A stretch of 64,000 nucleotides of DNA from Nocardioides gansuensis (GTDB taxonomy: Bacteria > Actinomycetota > Actinomycetes > Propionibacteriales > Nocardioidaceae): positions 62,001 to 126,000 of the forward strand of contig NZ_QDGZ01000006.1 of NCBI RefSeq assembly GCF_003076135.1. The letters run 5' to 3'. Positions 25,371-33,887 of this stretch are shown here, piece after piece. Each line of letters opens with the position of its first letter. The first letter of the stretch is position 1. Under the pieces are notes generated by a model. It searched no databases. It saw only the letters and a list, made by a program, of their open reading frames with translations, and was not told the origin of the DNA. The position numbers and the translations under genes are program-made.

Positions 25371-26486
25371 ATGTACGCCGACCACCTGCTGCTGCCGTGG
25401 CTCCACTGCCTGCTCGGCGAGCTGCCGGACGTCCGGGTCTACGACGCGCACACCCACGTCGGTGAGCACGACCCGAGCAGCTTCACCGCCCGGGTGGACG
25501 AGCTCCTGGAGTCGCTGGACGCCGTACCGGCGAAGGCGGCCGTCTTCCCCCTGGCCGAGCCGGACGGCTACCGCGCGGCGAACCTCGCCTGCGCCGAGGC
25601 GGCGGCTCGCAGCGACGGCAGGCTCGTGGCGTTCGTCCGCCTGACGCCGGCCGAGGTCGGGCAGGGGCTCCTGGAGGAGGGGCTCGCCGCGGGGGCTCGG
25701 GGGATCAAGCTGCACCTGACGAGCGACGAGTTCGACCTGGACGACTCCCGGCTCGAGGCCGTCTACGAGGTCGCCGACCAGCGGAGGCTCCCGGTGGTCG
25801 TGCACGCCGGTCCGGAGGGGGAGTCGATCGGCGGGACCGCCCTGGAGATCTGCTCGCGCTGGCCGGGGCTCCGGCTGGTGCTCGCGCACTGCGCCCTGTC
25901 GGACCTCGGCACCCTGTGGCGCCGAGTCGCCGAGGCGCCCAACCTGTTCTTCGACACGGCGTGGTGGGCTCCGGCGCACCTGCTGGCGCTCTTCCGGCTC
26001 GTCCCGCCGGGCCGGATCCTCAACGCCAGCGACCTGCCCTACGGCACCCCGGTGTCCCGCACCATGGCCACGGCACGCTGTGCCTACCAGGCCGGACTCG
26101 ACCGGACCCAGCTCGTGTCGGTCCTCGGCGGGCAGTTCGCCCGACTGGTCGACGGTGCCGATGCCCTCGACCTGGGCCCACCGCCCTCGGGCGAGCGCCG
26201 CGTGCCGGGCCCCGTCCTGGAGATCCTGTCCTCGACGCTCCTCACTGCCCAGGAGGCGATGCAGCGAGGCCTCGAGCCGGGCGTCCCGCTCGACGTCGCC
26301 CGGCACGCCTGCCGGGTGCCCGACGACGACCCCGATGCACCGGTCGTCGCCTCGGTGCGGCGGCTCCTCGACCTCTACGAGGAGCACCACGAAGGCCTTC
26401 CGCGACGCAACCAGTTCACCCCCGGCCGGGACCTCTTCGCCGCGGCCGCGGTCGTGGCGCGTACGCCGGCGGCGCCGCTGCCCTGA
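25371..26486 (+). CDS. TIM-barrel amidohydrolase (COG2159-like)
   Basis: A 371-residue metal-dependent hydrolase. Metal-ligand landmarks are VYDAHTHVGEHD near 24-33, VVVHAGPEGES on strand 5, LVLAHCALSDLG on strand 6, and the closing Asp in ILNASDLPYGTPV on strand 8. This is the ACMSD/amidohydrolase-2 pattern. The lysine of GARGIKLHLTSDEFD is in the usual position on strand 4. The substrate cannot be inferred. ATG 25371 starts just before the barrel. Confidence 0.8.
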   Translation: MYADHLLLPWLHCLLGELPDVRVYDAHTHVGEHDPSSFTARVDELLESLDAVPAKAAVFPLAEPDGYRAANLACAEAAARSDGRLVAFVRLTPAEVGQGLLEEGLAAGARGIKLHLTSDEFDLDDSRLEAVYEVADQRRLPVVVHAGPEGESIGGTALEICSRWPGLRLVLAHCALSDLGTLWRRVAEAPNLFFDTAWWAPAHLLALFRLVPPGRILNASDLPYGTPVSRTMATARCAYQAGLDRTQLVSVLGGQFARLVDGADALDLGPPPSGERRVPGPVLEILSSTLLTAQEAMQRGLEPGVPLDVARHACRVPDDDPDAPVVASVRRLLDLYEEHHEGLPRRNQFTPGRDLFAAAAVVARTPAAPLP

Positions 26487-26563
26487 CGGGTCACCCTGGG
26501 CGGCCGTCGGGGTTCTGGGGGACTTCCGCCTCGTCGCGCCGGGCGGTCAGGGAGGATGATCCG

Positions 26564-27115
26564 GTGATCACCGTGCCGCGCCCCCGCCCCCGGGCGATGC
26601 CGCGTGCGGCGCTGGCGACGGCCGAGATCATGACCGGGGTGACACTGGCCCACACCTCGGCGGGTGGGGCCTTGCCCGACCTGCCGTGGCTCGTCGCGCT
26701 GGCGGGAGTGGTGTTCGCGGCTTCCGTGCCCGTGGTGACCGGCCGCGCGTCGCTGCCCTGGATGCTCGCCGGCGTGGGGACCGCCCAGCTCGGCATCCAC
26801 GTCCTGCTCACGCTGATGGACCCGGCCCAGGACCACGCGGGCCACGTGCACCACGCGAACGCGGCGGGGGCACCCCTCGAGCTGAGCTGGCAGATGGCCG
26901 CCGCCCACGCGGCCAGCGCCCTGATCACCGCGGCCGTCTGGCGGCTGCGCCGGCGGCTCGCCGAACTCGTCCTGGCAGTGCCGGGGGCCACGCTGTCGCT
27001 GCCGGACTGCGCCCGGCCCCCCGGCGTACGACGCTCGCCGCAGGCGCACGCCCCCCGGCTGTGGCTGGCGGGTGCCCCTCGCCGCGGTCCGCCGGCGCAG
27101 CTGCGCTGCGCCTGA
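26564..27115 (+). CDS. His-loop integral membrane protein of the copper group
   Basis: A 183-residue membrane protein with four hydrophobic segments. Between segments 3 and 4 a periplasm-side loop reads DPAQDHAGHVHHANAAG with four His and two Asp in 17 residues, suited to metal binding. The tail is Pro/Arg-rich. The GTG start has GGAGG at 26551. It sits directly upstream of the YcnI and CopC-CopD genes on the same strand, which argues for a role in copper handling; no named family was recognised. Confidence 0.65.
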   Translation: MITVPRPRPRAMPRAALATAEIMTGVTLAHTSAGGALPDLPWLVALAGVVFAASVPVVTGRASLPWMLAGVGTAQLGIHVLLTLMDPAQDHAGHVHHANAAGAPLELSWQMAAAHAASALITAAVWRLRRRLAELVLAVPGATLSLPDCARPPGVRRSPQAHAPRLWLAGAPRRGPPAQLRCA

Positions 27116-27190
27116 CCACCTGGCACGTCTGGGAGCTCGGGCGTGGCTGAGGCCTACCCGGAACCGAACTCCAGACAGGACACAAGCACC

Positions 27191-27874
27191 ATGCACATCC
27201 GACGTCTCCTGGCGCCCCCGGCCGCTGCCGGCGTGGTCGTCCTCGCGCTCGCCGCCCCCGCCGGCGCGCACGTCACCATCACCCCGGACACCACCGCCGC
27301 GGGCGCCTACGCCGTACTCACCGTGAGCGTGCCCCACGGCTGCGAGGGCTCGCCGACCAGGAAGGTCGCGATCCAGATCCCCGAGGAGATCCTCGCCGTC
27401 ACGCCCACCCGCAACGCGCTGTGGCAGGCGGCCAAGGAGAAGGAGCAGCTCGCCGAGCCGGTCACCGACGCGCACGGCAACGAGATCACCGAGCGGGACG
27501 CGGTCGTCGTCTACACGACGAGGAAGCCGCTGCCCGACGGCTACCGCGACGCCTTCGAGCTCTCCGTCCAGCTGCCCGACGCGGAGGGCGAGACGCTGGC
27601 GTTCCCGGCGATCCAGACCTGCACCCGGGGCGAGACCGCCTGGACCGAGGTCGCCGCGGAGGGACAGGACCCGCACGCCCTCGAGCATCCCGCGCCGACG
27701 GTGACGATCACCGCCGCCGAGGGCGAGGGCCACGAGGAGGCCGCCGAGGGCGAGACCGAGCCGAGCACGGGGTCCGAGGGGAGCGGCACCCTGGGTGCCG
27801 TCGGCCTCGGTGCCGGCGTGCTCGGCCTGCTCGCCGGTGGTGCCGCGCTCGTCCAGGTGCGCCGTCGCGGCTGA
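27191..27874 (+). CDS. YcnI-family (DUF1775) copper-binding protein
   Basis: A 227-residue exported protein. The signal peptide ends AGA, so the mature protein starts at HVTI; this N-terminal His is the copper-coordinating residue in YcnI-type proteins. Conserved family blocks follow: VSVPHGCEGSPTRKVAIQIPEEI, TTRKPLPDGYRDAFELSVQLPD, and TCTRGETAWTEV. An acidic linker leads to a C-terminal membrane anchor (GAVGLGAGVLGLLAGGAALV) and basic tail. YcnI is thought to be a periplasmic copper chaperone working with CopC/CopD, which are the next gene. Confidence 0.9.
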   Translation: MHIRRLLAPPAAAGVVVLALAAPAGAHVTITPDTTAAGAYAVLTVSVPHGCEGSPTRKVAIQIPEEILAVTPTRNALWQAAKEKEQLAEPVTDAHGNEITERDAVVVYTTRKPLPDGYRDAFELSVQLPDAEGETLAFPAIQTCTRGETAWTEVAAEGQDPHALEHPAPTVTITAAEGEGHEEAAEGETEPSTGSEGSGTLGAVGLGAGVLGLLAGGAALVQVRRRG

Positions 27875-27887
27875 CGAGGTGACCGAC

Positions 27888-29555
27888 GTGCCCCGGCGGT
27901 CGTCGCGGTGGCGGGCCATCCGGCTCGTCACCGCGGCGGCCGCCTGCCTGCTGGCCGTCGTCAGTACGGCGCCGCCCGCCGCCGCGCACGCGACCCTGCT
28001 CAGCACCGACCCGGTCGACGGGGCGGTGCTGGCGGAGTCACCCGGTGCGGCGACGTTCTCCTTCGACGAGCCGGTGACGGTGGCCGCCGACGCGGTGCGG
28101 GTCTTCGACGCCGCGGGTGAGCCGGTCGAGTCCACGGCCACGACGCGCGACAGGGTGATGACCGTCGACCTGCCCGACGAGCTCGCCGACGGCAGCTATG
28201 TCGTCGCCTGGCGGGTGGTCTCGGCCGACGGACACCCGGTCGCCGGGTCGCTCACGTTCGCGGTCGGCGAGCCCAGTCCCCGAGTGGAGCCGCCCCCCGT
28301 GGCCGAGCTCGACGACCCGGCCGTCACCACGGCCCTCTCGATCACCCAGGCGATCGTCTACCTCGGGCTCTTCCTGACCGTCGGGCTCGCCGTGTTCCTC
28401 GCCTTCCTGCTGCCCGCCGGCGTGCGGGCCGACCGGCCTCGGGAGCGAGCTCGCCGCGTCGTGTCGGTCGCCTCCGCGTGCTGCGCCCTGGCCGCCGTGC
28501 TGTCCGTCCCACTCGGGATCCTCGACCAGCAGGGCATCCCCGTCGCGAACCTCGCCGACGCGGACAGCTGGACGAGCGTCACGGCCGGCACCCTCGTCGC
28601 GCTCGTGCTGCTCCTCGCCGGCCTCCTCGCCGTCCGGCTCTCGCTCGGGTCGCGCCTCGACGGGCCCCGCGCCCGCGGCGTACTCCTCGCCGGCGTGGCC
28701 CTCGCCGTGTCTGCGCCCGCCGTCACCGGGCACACGCGCACCTTCGGGCCGCAGGCCGTGGTGATCGCGACCGACGTGCTCCACGTGCTTGCCGGCGGCG
28801 TCTGGCTCGGCGGCCTCGCCGGCCTGGCCCTCACCCTGCCCACGATCGCCGGCAGGGGGAGCGATGCGGCCGTCACCCTGGCCCGCTGGTCCACCGTCGC
28901 GGCGGGCGTGCTCGCGGCCCTCGTCGCCAGCGGCAGCCTGCTCGCCTGGCGGATCGTCGGCTCGTGGGACGGCCTGCTGCACACGACGTACGGCCGGATG
29001 CTGCTCGTCAAGATCGGCCTCGTCGCCGTCGCCGTCGCCCTCGCGACGTGGAACCGCTTCGTGCTCCTGCCACGGGCCAGGAGCGATGACGGCCACCGGG
29101 AGCAGCGGGCGAGCGCCGTGCGGCTTTGGCGCGTGGTGTCGGCTGAAGTCGCGGTGGTCGTGCTGGTGCTGGGGCTGACGGGGTTCCTCGTCGACCGGCC
29201 TCCGCGCGCGAGCGCCGAGGAGGTGCCGGAGGGGCGCACGGGCGTGGTCGCGACGATGCTCGGCGAGGAGCACCAGGTGCTCGCCACGTTGAGCCCTGGC
29301 CGCGTGGGTCAGAACACCGTGCGGATCCAGCTGCAGGACCTCGCGGGCGAGCCCGTCGAGCCGTCGCGGCTGCCGGTCGTCCGGGTGCGCTCCAGCGAGG
29401 TCGACCTGGGCGAGCTCGACCTGACCAGCGACGCCGCCGGCACCTTCCGCGCCGAGGTGGTGCTGCCCGAGCCCGGCCGCTGGGAGATCCAGGTGAGCCA
29501 GCGGCTGGGGGAGTTCGACAACCCGGTCGGCGTGCTGACCGTCGAGGTGGACTAG
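27888..29555 (+). CDS. CopC-CopD fusion copper transport protein
   Basis: About 555 residues. After a signal peptide comes a CopC beta domain starting HATLLSTDPVDGA, with SADGHPVAGSLTF at its end; both carry copper-ligand His. A CopD membrane domain of eight or more helices follows (from ALSITQAIVYLGLFL to VVVLVLGLTGFLV), with TGHTRTFGP and VLHVLAGGVWLGG as the membrane His motifs. A C-terminal extracytoplasmic beta domain of about 110 residues resembles YtkA/FixH. GTG 27888 has GAGG 8 bases upstream. It imports or distributes copper across the membrane. Its end overlaps the lipoprotein gene on the other strand by 4 bases. Confidence 0.9.
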   Translation: MPRRSSRWRAIRLVTAAAACLLAVVSTAPPAAAHATLLSTDPVDGAVLAESPGAATFSFDEPVTVAADAVRVFDAAGEPVESTATTRDRVMTVDLPDELADGSYVVAWRVVSADGHPVAGSLTFAVGEPSPRVEPPPVAELDDPAVTTALSITQAIVYLGLFLTVGLAVFLAFLLPAGVRADRPRERARRVVSVASACCALAAVLSVPLGILDQQGIPVANLADADSWTSVTAGTLVALVLLLAGLLAVRLSLGSRLDGPRARGVLLAGVALAVSAPAVTGHTRTFGPQAVVIATDVLHVLAGGVWLGGLAGLALTLPTIAGRGSDAAVTLARWSTVAAGVLAALVASGSLLAWRIVGSWDGLLHTTYGRMLLVKIGLVAVAVALATWNRFVLLPRARSDDGHREQRASAVRLWRVVSAEVAVVVLVLGLTGFLVDRPPRASAEEVPEGRTGVVATMLGEEHQVLATLSPGRVGQNTVRIQLQDLAGEPVEPSRLPVVRVRSSEVDLGELDLTSDAAGTFRAEVVLPEPGRWEIQVSQRLGEFDNPVGVLTVEVD

Positions 29556-30442
29556 CTGACCTGGACGCCGACGGGCAGGGTGTGGACGAACCCGTCGACC
29601 CGCGCCTGCACGAACGCGAGGTAGCGGCCCGGCTTCTCGAACTGGGTGTGGAACTCCAGCCGCGTGCCGTCGGCCCCGACCTCCGGCTGCCCCAGCGGGT
29701 GCATGTGCACCACCGACCCCGACCTGGTGTGGAACGCCGTCACGTGGGCGAAGGTGCCGAGGTAGGGGCCGAGCCGGACCGCGCGGCCCTCCGCGTCGCG
29801 CACGACCAGGACAAGCCGGCCGAGGTCGCCCACGGTCACCGCGCCCTCGACGGCCACGGTCAGCGTGCCGTCGTCACCGACCTCGGGGATCGGCACCGGC
29901 TCCGGCTGCCAGCGGCCGGCCACGTGCGCCGCCGAGCCGAGCATCACGGCGTCGCCGTTGCCGCCGTCGTCCCGGGCCACGAACTCCGCGACCACCCGGT
30001 AGTGGCCGCCCTCCGGCAGGGTCAGCGGCGCCGACCACGTCCCGCGCCCGTCCTGCGTGGGATGGAGGTGGCGGAAGACGGCGAGGTCCGACCGCACGAC
30101 GTACAGGTGGAGGTCCTTGGTCTGCTCGGGGATGTACGCCGTGACCGGGCGGTCGTCGGGCCCGGTGACCCGGAACCGGACCTCCCCGGGCGCGCCGGCC
30201 TTCCGCGGCAGCGAGACGTCGCGCAGGGTGTAGCCCACCTCGTAGGCGCGGGTGCCGTCGCCGACCAGGAGCGAGACGTGCTCCTGGCCCGAGCCGTGGG
30301 TGTGCGGAGTCGCCTCGCCGTCCGCGGGGGACTGGCCGCTCGGCGAGCCGGCCTGGCCGCTCGGGTCGGCGTCGCAGCCGGCGAGGGCCGCGAGGACGAC
30401 CAGTGCGAGGACGAGGCTCCGGGGGCGGGGCTTCCTGGTCAC
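29552..30442 (-). CDS. Lipoprotein of the copper group, function unknown
   Basis: A 296-residue protein with a lipobox (VVLAALAGC, Cys23) and a Ser/Gly/His-rich linker with THGSGQEH. It has at least two beta-sandwich regions, one with KDLHLYVVRSDLAVFRHLHPTQDGRGTW and one with TRSGSVVHMHPLGQPEVG. The repeated H-x-H-P (HLHP, HMHP) motifs are in the same strand position of the two regions and suit metal binding. Similar lipoproteins accompany CopCD or YtkA-type genes. It is convergent with the CopC-CopD gene. Confidence 0.7.
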   Translation of the reverse strand: MTRKPRPRSLVLALVVLAALAGCDADPSGQAGSPSGQSPADGEATPHTHGSGQEHVSLLVGDGTRAYEVGYTLRDVSLPRKAGAPGEVRFRVTGPDDRPVTAYIPEQTKDLHLYVVRSDLAVFRHLHPTQDGRGTWSAPLTLPEGGHYRVVAEFVARDDGGNGDAVMLGSAAHVAGRWQPEPVPIPEVGDDGTLTVAVEGAVTVGDLGRLVLVVRDAEGRAVRLGPYLGTFAHVTAFHTRSGSVVHMHPLGQPEVGADGTRLEFHTQFEKPGRYLAFVQARVDGFVHTLPVGVQVS

Positions 30443-30518
30443 GGGGGTCAGTGTCCCAGCCGGTGGCTGCGCGCCGTGAGCGGCGTTGGGTGGCTGCGAG
30501 CGACGTCCTGGGCTCGTC

Positions 30519-31676
30519 TCACAGGCCCATGTCCTTGGCGATGATCGTCTTCATCACCTCGGAGGTGCCCCCGTAGATGCGGTTGACCCGGTTGTCGGCG
30601 TAGAGCCGGGCGATGGGGTATTCGTTGATGAAGCCGTAGCCGCCGTGCAGCTGCAGGCATCGGTCGATCACCCGGTGCGCCACCTCGGTGCAGAACAGCT
30701 TGGCCGACGCGGCCTCCGCGGCCGTCAGCTCGCCCGCGTCGAGCGCCTCGAGCGCCCTGTCGGTGACCGCCTCGGCGGCGTCGACCTCCGCCTTGCAGGC
30801 GGCGAGCTCGAACTTGGTGTTCTGGAAAGACGCGACCGGCTTGCCGAAGATGATCCGCTGCTCGACGTACTCCTGGGCGAACCGCACCGCCGCCCTGGCC
30901 TGTGCGTAGGCGCCGTGGGCGATGCCCCAGCGCTCGGAGGGGAGGTTCTTGCCGAGGTAGGTGAAGCCCAGGTCCTCCTCGCCGAGCAGGTCGTCGACGG
31001 GCACCTTCACGTCCTCGAAGGACAGCTCCGCGGTGTCGGACGTGCGCAGGCCGAGCTTGTCGAGCTTGCGCCCGACGGAGTAGCCCTCGGAGTGGGTGCC
31101 GACCGCGAAGAGGGAGATGCCGAAGCGCCGGTCGTCCTCCTTCGGCGGGCTGGTGCGTGCCGCGACGATGACCCGGTCGGCGTGCACGCCGCCGGTGATG
31201 AACGTCTTCGCGCCGTTGAGGACGTAGTGGCTGCCGTCCTCGGAGAGCTTCGCGCTGCTGCGCATGCCGGCCAGGTCCGAGCCGGTGCCCGGCTCGGTCA
31301 TCGCCAGCGCCCACATCTCCTCGCCGGTGACGAACTTCGGCAGGTAGCGCTTCTTCTGGTCCTCGGTGCCGAGCATCTTGATGTAGGGCAGGGCGAGCAG
31401 CACGTGCGCGCCGGAGGCGCCGAAGCTGACGCCCGCGCGCGAGGTCTCCTCGAACTGGATGGCATAGAACTTGTGCGAGTCGAGGCCGGCCCCGCCGTAC
31501 GCCTCCGGCACCGAGATGCCGAACAGCCCCAGATCGGCGAGCTTGGCGTAGAGCGCCCTGGGGACGATGCCCTCGGTGAACCACTCGTCGTAGTAGGGGA
31601 CGACCTCGGCCTGGATGAAGGCCCTCAGGGTCTGGCGGAAGCTCTCGTGGTCCTCGTCGTACACGGTGCGGCGCAT
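30519..31676 (-). CDS. Acyl-CoA dehydrogenase (LCAD/IVD-type base position)
   Basis: A 385-residue FAD enzyme introducing a double bond alpha-beta to an acyl-CoA. It has WALAMTEPGTGSDLAGM (FAD/acyl site), VLNGAKTFITGG, and RIYGGTSEVMKTIIAKDMGL at the C-terminus. The Glu used as base in short/medium-chain enzymes is Gly in IYGGTSE, so the base is probably the Glu in LPSERWGIAHGAY, as in long-chain and isovaleryl types. ATG 31676 was chosen by homology-like start. It is divergent from a TetR gene, with a 16-bp palindrome between. Confidence 0.9.
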   Translation of the reverse strand: MRRTVYDEDHESFRQTLRAFIQAEVVPYYDEWFTEGIVPRALYAKLADLGLFGISVPEAYGGAGLDSHKFYAIQFEETSRAGVSFGASGAHVLLALPYIKMLGTEDQKKRYLPKFVTGEEMWALAMTEPGTGSDLAGMRSSAKLSEDGSHYVLNGAKTFITGGVHADRVIVAARTSPPKEDDRRFGISLFAVGTHSEGYSVGRKLDKLGLRTSDTAELSFEDVKVPVDDLLGEEDLGFTYLGKNLPSERWGIAHGAYAQARAAVRFAQEYVEQRIIFGKPVASFQNTKFELAACKAEVDAAEAVTDRALEALDAGELTAAEAASAKLFCTEVAHRVIDRCLQLHGGYGFINEYPIARLYADNRVNRIYGGTSEVMKTIIAKDMGL

Positions 31677-31700
31677 GGGTCTCCTTCGTTGCCCGGGTGA

Positions 31701-31716
31701 GACACCCCGGGGTGTC
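31701..31716. promoter_or_regulatory. Palindromic operator, probable TetR site
   Basis: GACACCCCGGGGTGTC, a perfect 16-bp palindrome between the divergent acyl-CoA dehydrogenase and TetR genes. It starts 24 bases upstream of the dehydrogenase ATG, a position suited to repression by the adjacent TetR protein. Confidence 0.65.
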
Positions 31717-31798
31717 GAGGCATCATTCCAACAAGTCCGCAGGGCTCGAGGCCGTCGGTGTCTCCTACGCTGGTGGCCACGCACCGAGGAGGCCGACC

Positions 31799-32440
31799 GT
31801 GACCACGCAGCCCAGCCGCCGGGTCGGGCGTCCGCCCGCCACGCTCAACGGCCAGACCGTGCCCGAGCGCCTGGTCGAGGTCGCGCTGAGGCTGTTCGCG
31901 GAGAAGGGCTTCGAGAGCACCTCGGTGCAGGACGTGGTCTCCGCAGCAGGGGTGACCAAGGGCGCGATGTACCACTACTTCGGCTCCAAGGACGAGCTGC
32001 TCGCAGAGATCTACTCCCGGGTGCTGCGCCTGCAGATGGAGCGCCTCGAGACCTTCGTCCACCTGGACGCCCCGGTCGACGAGCGGATCATGGGGGCCGC
32101 CGCGGACGTGGTGGTCACCACCATCGAGCACCTCGACAGCACCACGGTCTTCTTCCGCTCGCTGCACCAGCTCAGCCTCGACAAGCAGGAGGAGGTACGC
32201 CGCGAGCGCCGGCGCTACCACGAGGCCTTCCGCGGCATGGTGCTCGAGGGGCAGCGGTCGGGCATCCTCCGCGAGGACGTCGACGCCAACCTGATCGTGG
32301 ACTACTTCTTCGGGTCCGTGCACCACCTGCCGATGTGGTGGAGGGCCGATCGCGGTCTCGACGCCCCCGAGGTGGGGCGCACCTTCGCGTCCCTCCTCCT
32401 CGACGGCCTCCGACGCCCCGTCCAGGGTCACGCCGGCTGA
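31799..32440 (+). CDS. TetR-family regulator
   Basis: A 213-residue repressor. The N-terminal helix-turn-helix is RLFAEKGFESTSVQDVVSAAGVTKGAMYHYFGSKDELLAEIYSRV; the C-terminal ligand domain includes FFRSLHQLSLDKQEEVRRERRRYHEAFR. The GTG at 31799 has GAGGAGG at ideal spacing. It is divergent from the acyl-CoA dehydrogenase gene, so an acyl-CoA ligand is likely. Its 3' end overlaps the next TetR gene (opposite strand) by 13 bases. Confidence 0.9.
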   Translation: MTTQPSRRVGRPPATLNGQTVPERLVEVALRLFAEKGFESTSVQDVVSAAGVTKGAMYHYFGSKDELLAEIYSRVLRLQMERLETFVHLDAPVDERIMGAAADVVVTTIEHLDSTTVFFRSLHQLSLDKQEEVRRERRRYHEAFRGMVLEGQRSGILREDVDANLIVDYFFGSVHHLPMWWRADRGLDAPEVGRTFASLLLDGLRRPVQGHAG

Positions 32441-33030
32441 CGTGCCCCGACGATGCGCAGGGCCAGCGCGGCGTACGCCTCCCCGAGGACCTCGGGCGAC
32501 CAGCTGCGGTCCTCCCGGTACCAGCGGGCGATGTCGACGCCCATCGACAGCAGCGCCGTCGCCGCGATCCGCGGCCCGGGGCAGTCGAAGCTGCCGTCGG
32601 CCACGCCGCGCTCGACCAGCGACCTGATCTCGACGCTGATCTCGCGGCGCAGGGCGCGGATCTCCTCGCCGTGCTCGGGGCTCAGCGCGGCGAGCTCGTA
32701 GTTCACGACCCGGGCGCTGATGTGCGCCCGGGCGTGGTGCGCGGCGAACGAGCGGACGGCTGCCGCCAGCTGCTCGGCGGGGGAGGTGCTCGTGGCGACC
32801 GCGTCGCGGACGAGCTGGAGGGTGAGCTCGTGACCGGTCCGGGAGATCTCCTCCAGCAGCTGCTCCTTGGAGCTGTAGTGGACGTAGAGCGCGGCCGGGC
32901 TCATCCCCGCCGCCGCGGCGATGTCCCGGGTCGTGGTGCCGTGGAAGCCGCGCTCCGCGAAGGCGGTCACAGCGGCCTCCAGAAGGCGTATCCGGGTGTC
33001 CTCGCCGCGGCTGCGTTCGCTGCCGGCCAT
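32428..33030 (-). CDS. TetR-family regulator of the SDR-ACAD operon
   Basis: A 200-residue repressor with HTH TAFAERGFHGTTTRDIAAAAGMSPAALYVHYSSKEQLLEEI. The ligand domain ends with DIARWYREDRSWSPEVLGEAYAALALRIV, resembling TetR proteins that sense acyl-CoA esters (KstR2/FadR-like). It is divergent from the SDR-led operon, and the palindrome ACTAAGC-N4-GCTTAGT between them is the probable binding site for autoregulation and operon control. ATG 33030 was chosen over an upstream start because it lies closer to the HTH. Confidence 0.9.
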   Translation of the reverse strand: MAGSERSRGEDTRIRLLEAAVTAFAERGFHGTTTRDIAAAAGMSPAALYVHYSSKEQLLEEISRTGHELTLQLVRDAVATSTSPAEQLAAAVRSFAAHHARAHISARVVNYELAALSPEHGEEIRALRREISVEIRSLVERGVADGSFDCPGPRIAATALLSMGVDIARWYREDRSWSPEVLGEAYAALALRIVGARQPA

Positions 33031-33096
33031 GTCGGATCTCCCATTCGCCTGCCCCGTTGACGTGCCCGGGTGGCTCGGGCACAGTGGTGCGAGCGT

Positions 33097-33114
33097 ACTA
33101 AGCAAACGCTTAGT
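33097..33114. promoter_or_regulatory. TetR operator ACTAAGC-N4-GCTTAGT
   Basis: Perfect 7-bp arms around AAAC in the 104-base space between the TetR gene and the first SDR gene. The CTAAGC-N-GCTTAG form is a familiar TetR-type operator shape. It ends 20 bases before the SDR start and 66 bases from the TetR start. Confidence 0.75.
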
Positions 33115-33134
33115 TTGGAAGAGGAGACCACCTG

Positions 33135-33887
33135 ATGCGTTTCGAGGGCAAGACCGCGATCGTCACCGGCGCCAGCCGCGGCATCGGGCTGGCGATCGCC
33201 GAGCGGCTGGTCGCCGACGGCGCCCGGGTCGTCATCACTGCCCGCAAGAAGGAGGCCCTGGACGAGGCCGTCGCCCACCTCGGCGGCCCGAAGGTGGCGC
33301 TGGCCGTGGCCGGCAAGGCCGACGACCTCGACCACCAGGCCGACACGATCCGGCAGGCGATCGAGACGTTCGGCAGCCTCGACATGCTGGTGAACAACAC
33401 CGGCATCAACCCGGCGTACGGGCCGATCGTCGACCTCGACCTGGGTGCCGCCCGCAAGGTCGTCGAGGTCAACTGCATCGCCGCGCTCTCGTGGGTGCAG
33501 CAGGCCCACCGCGCCTGGATGAAGGAGCACGGCGGCGCCGTCGTGAACGTCTCTTCCGTCTCCGGCATCAGGCCGGCGCCCGGGATCGGGTTCTACGGCG
33601 CCAGCAAGGCGATGCTCATCTCCCTGACCGAGCTGATGGCGCTCGAGCTCGCGCCGGACATCCGCGTCAACGCGGTCGCCCCGGCGGTCGTGAAGACGAA
33701 GTTCGCCACCGCGCTCTTCGAGGGCCGCGAGGAGCAGGTGGCCTCGGCCTACCCGCTCAAGCGCCTCGGCGAGCCCGAGGACATCGCCGGAGTGGTCGCG
33801 TTCCTGCTCTCCGAGGACGCCTCCTGGATCACCGGCCAGCTCGTCGTCATCGACGGCGGCGTCACCCTGGGCGGAGTCACCGAGTGA
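33135..33887 (+). CDS. Short-chain dehydrogenase/reductase (first gene of operon)
   Basis: A 250-residue classical SDR. It has TGASRGIG near 11-18, NNTGIN near 92, the serine in NVSSVSG near 140, and YGASK as the catalytic Tyr/Lys. The C-terminus LLSEDASWITGQLVVIDGGVTLGG is FabG-like. It probably reduces or oxidises a 3-hydroxyacyl-CoA-type substrate within the operon. GAGGAG precedes the ATG. Its stop overlaps the next start by 4 bases (GTGA). Confidence 0.9.
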   Translation: MRFEGKTAIVTGASRGIGLAIAERLVADGARVVITARKKEALDEAVAHLGGPKVALAVAGKADDLDHQADTIRQAIETFGSLDMLVNNTGINPAYGPIVDLDLGAARKVVEVNCIAALSWVQQAHRAWMKEHGGAVVNVSSVSGIRPAPGIGFYGASKAMLISLTELMALELAPDIRVNAVAPAVVKTKFATALFEGREEQVASAYPLKRLGEPEDIAGVVAFLLSEDASWITGQLVVIDGGVTLGGVTE

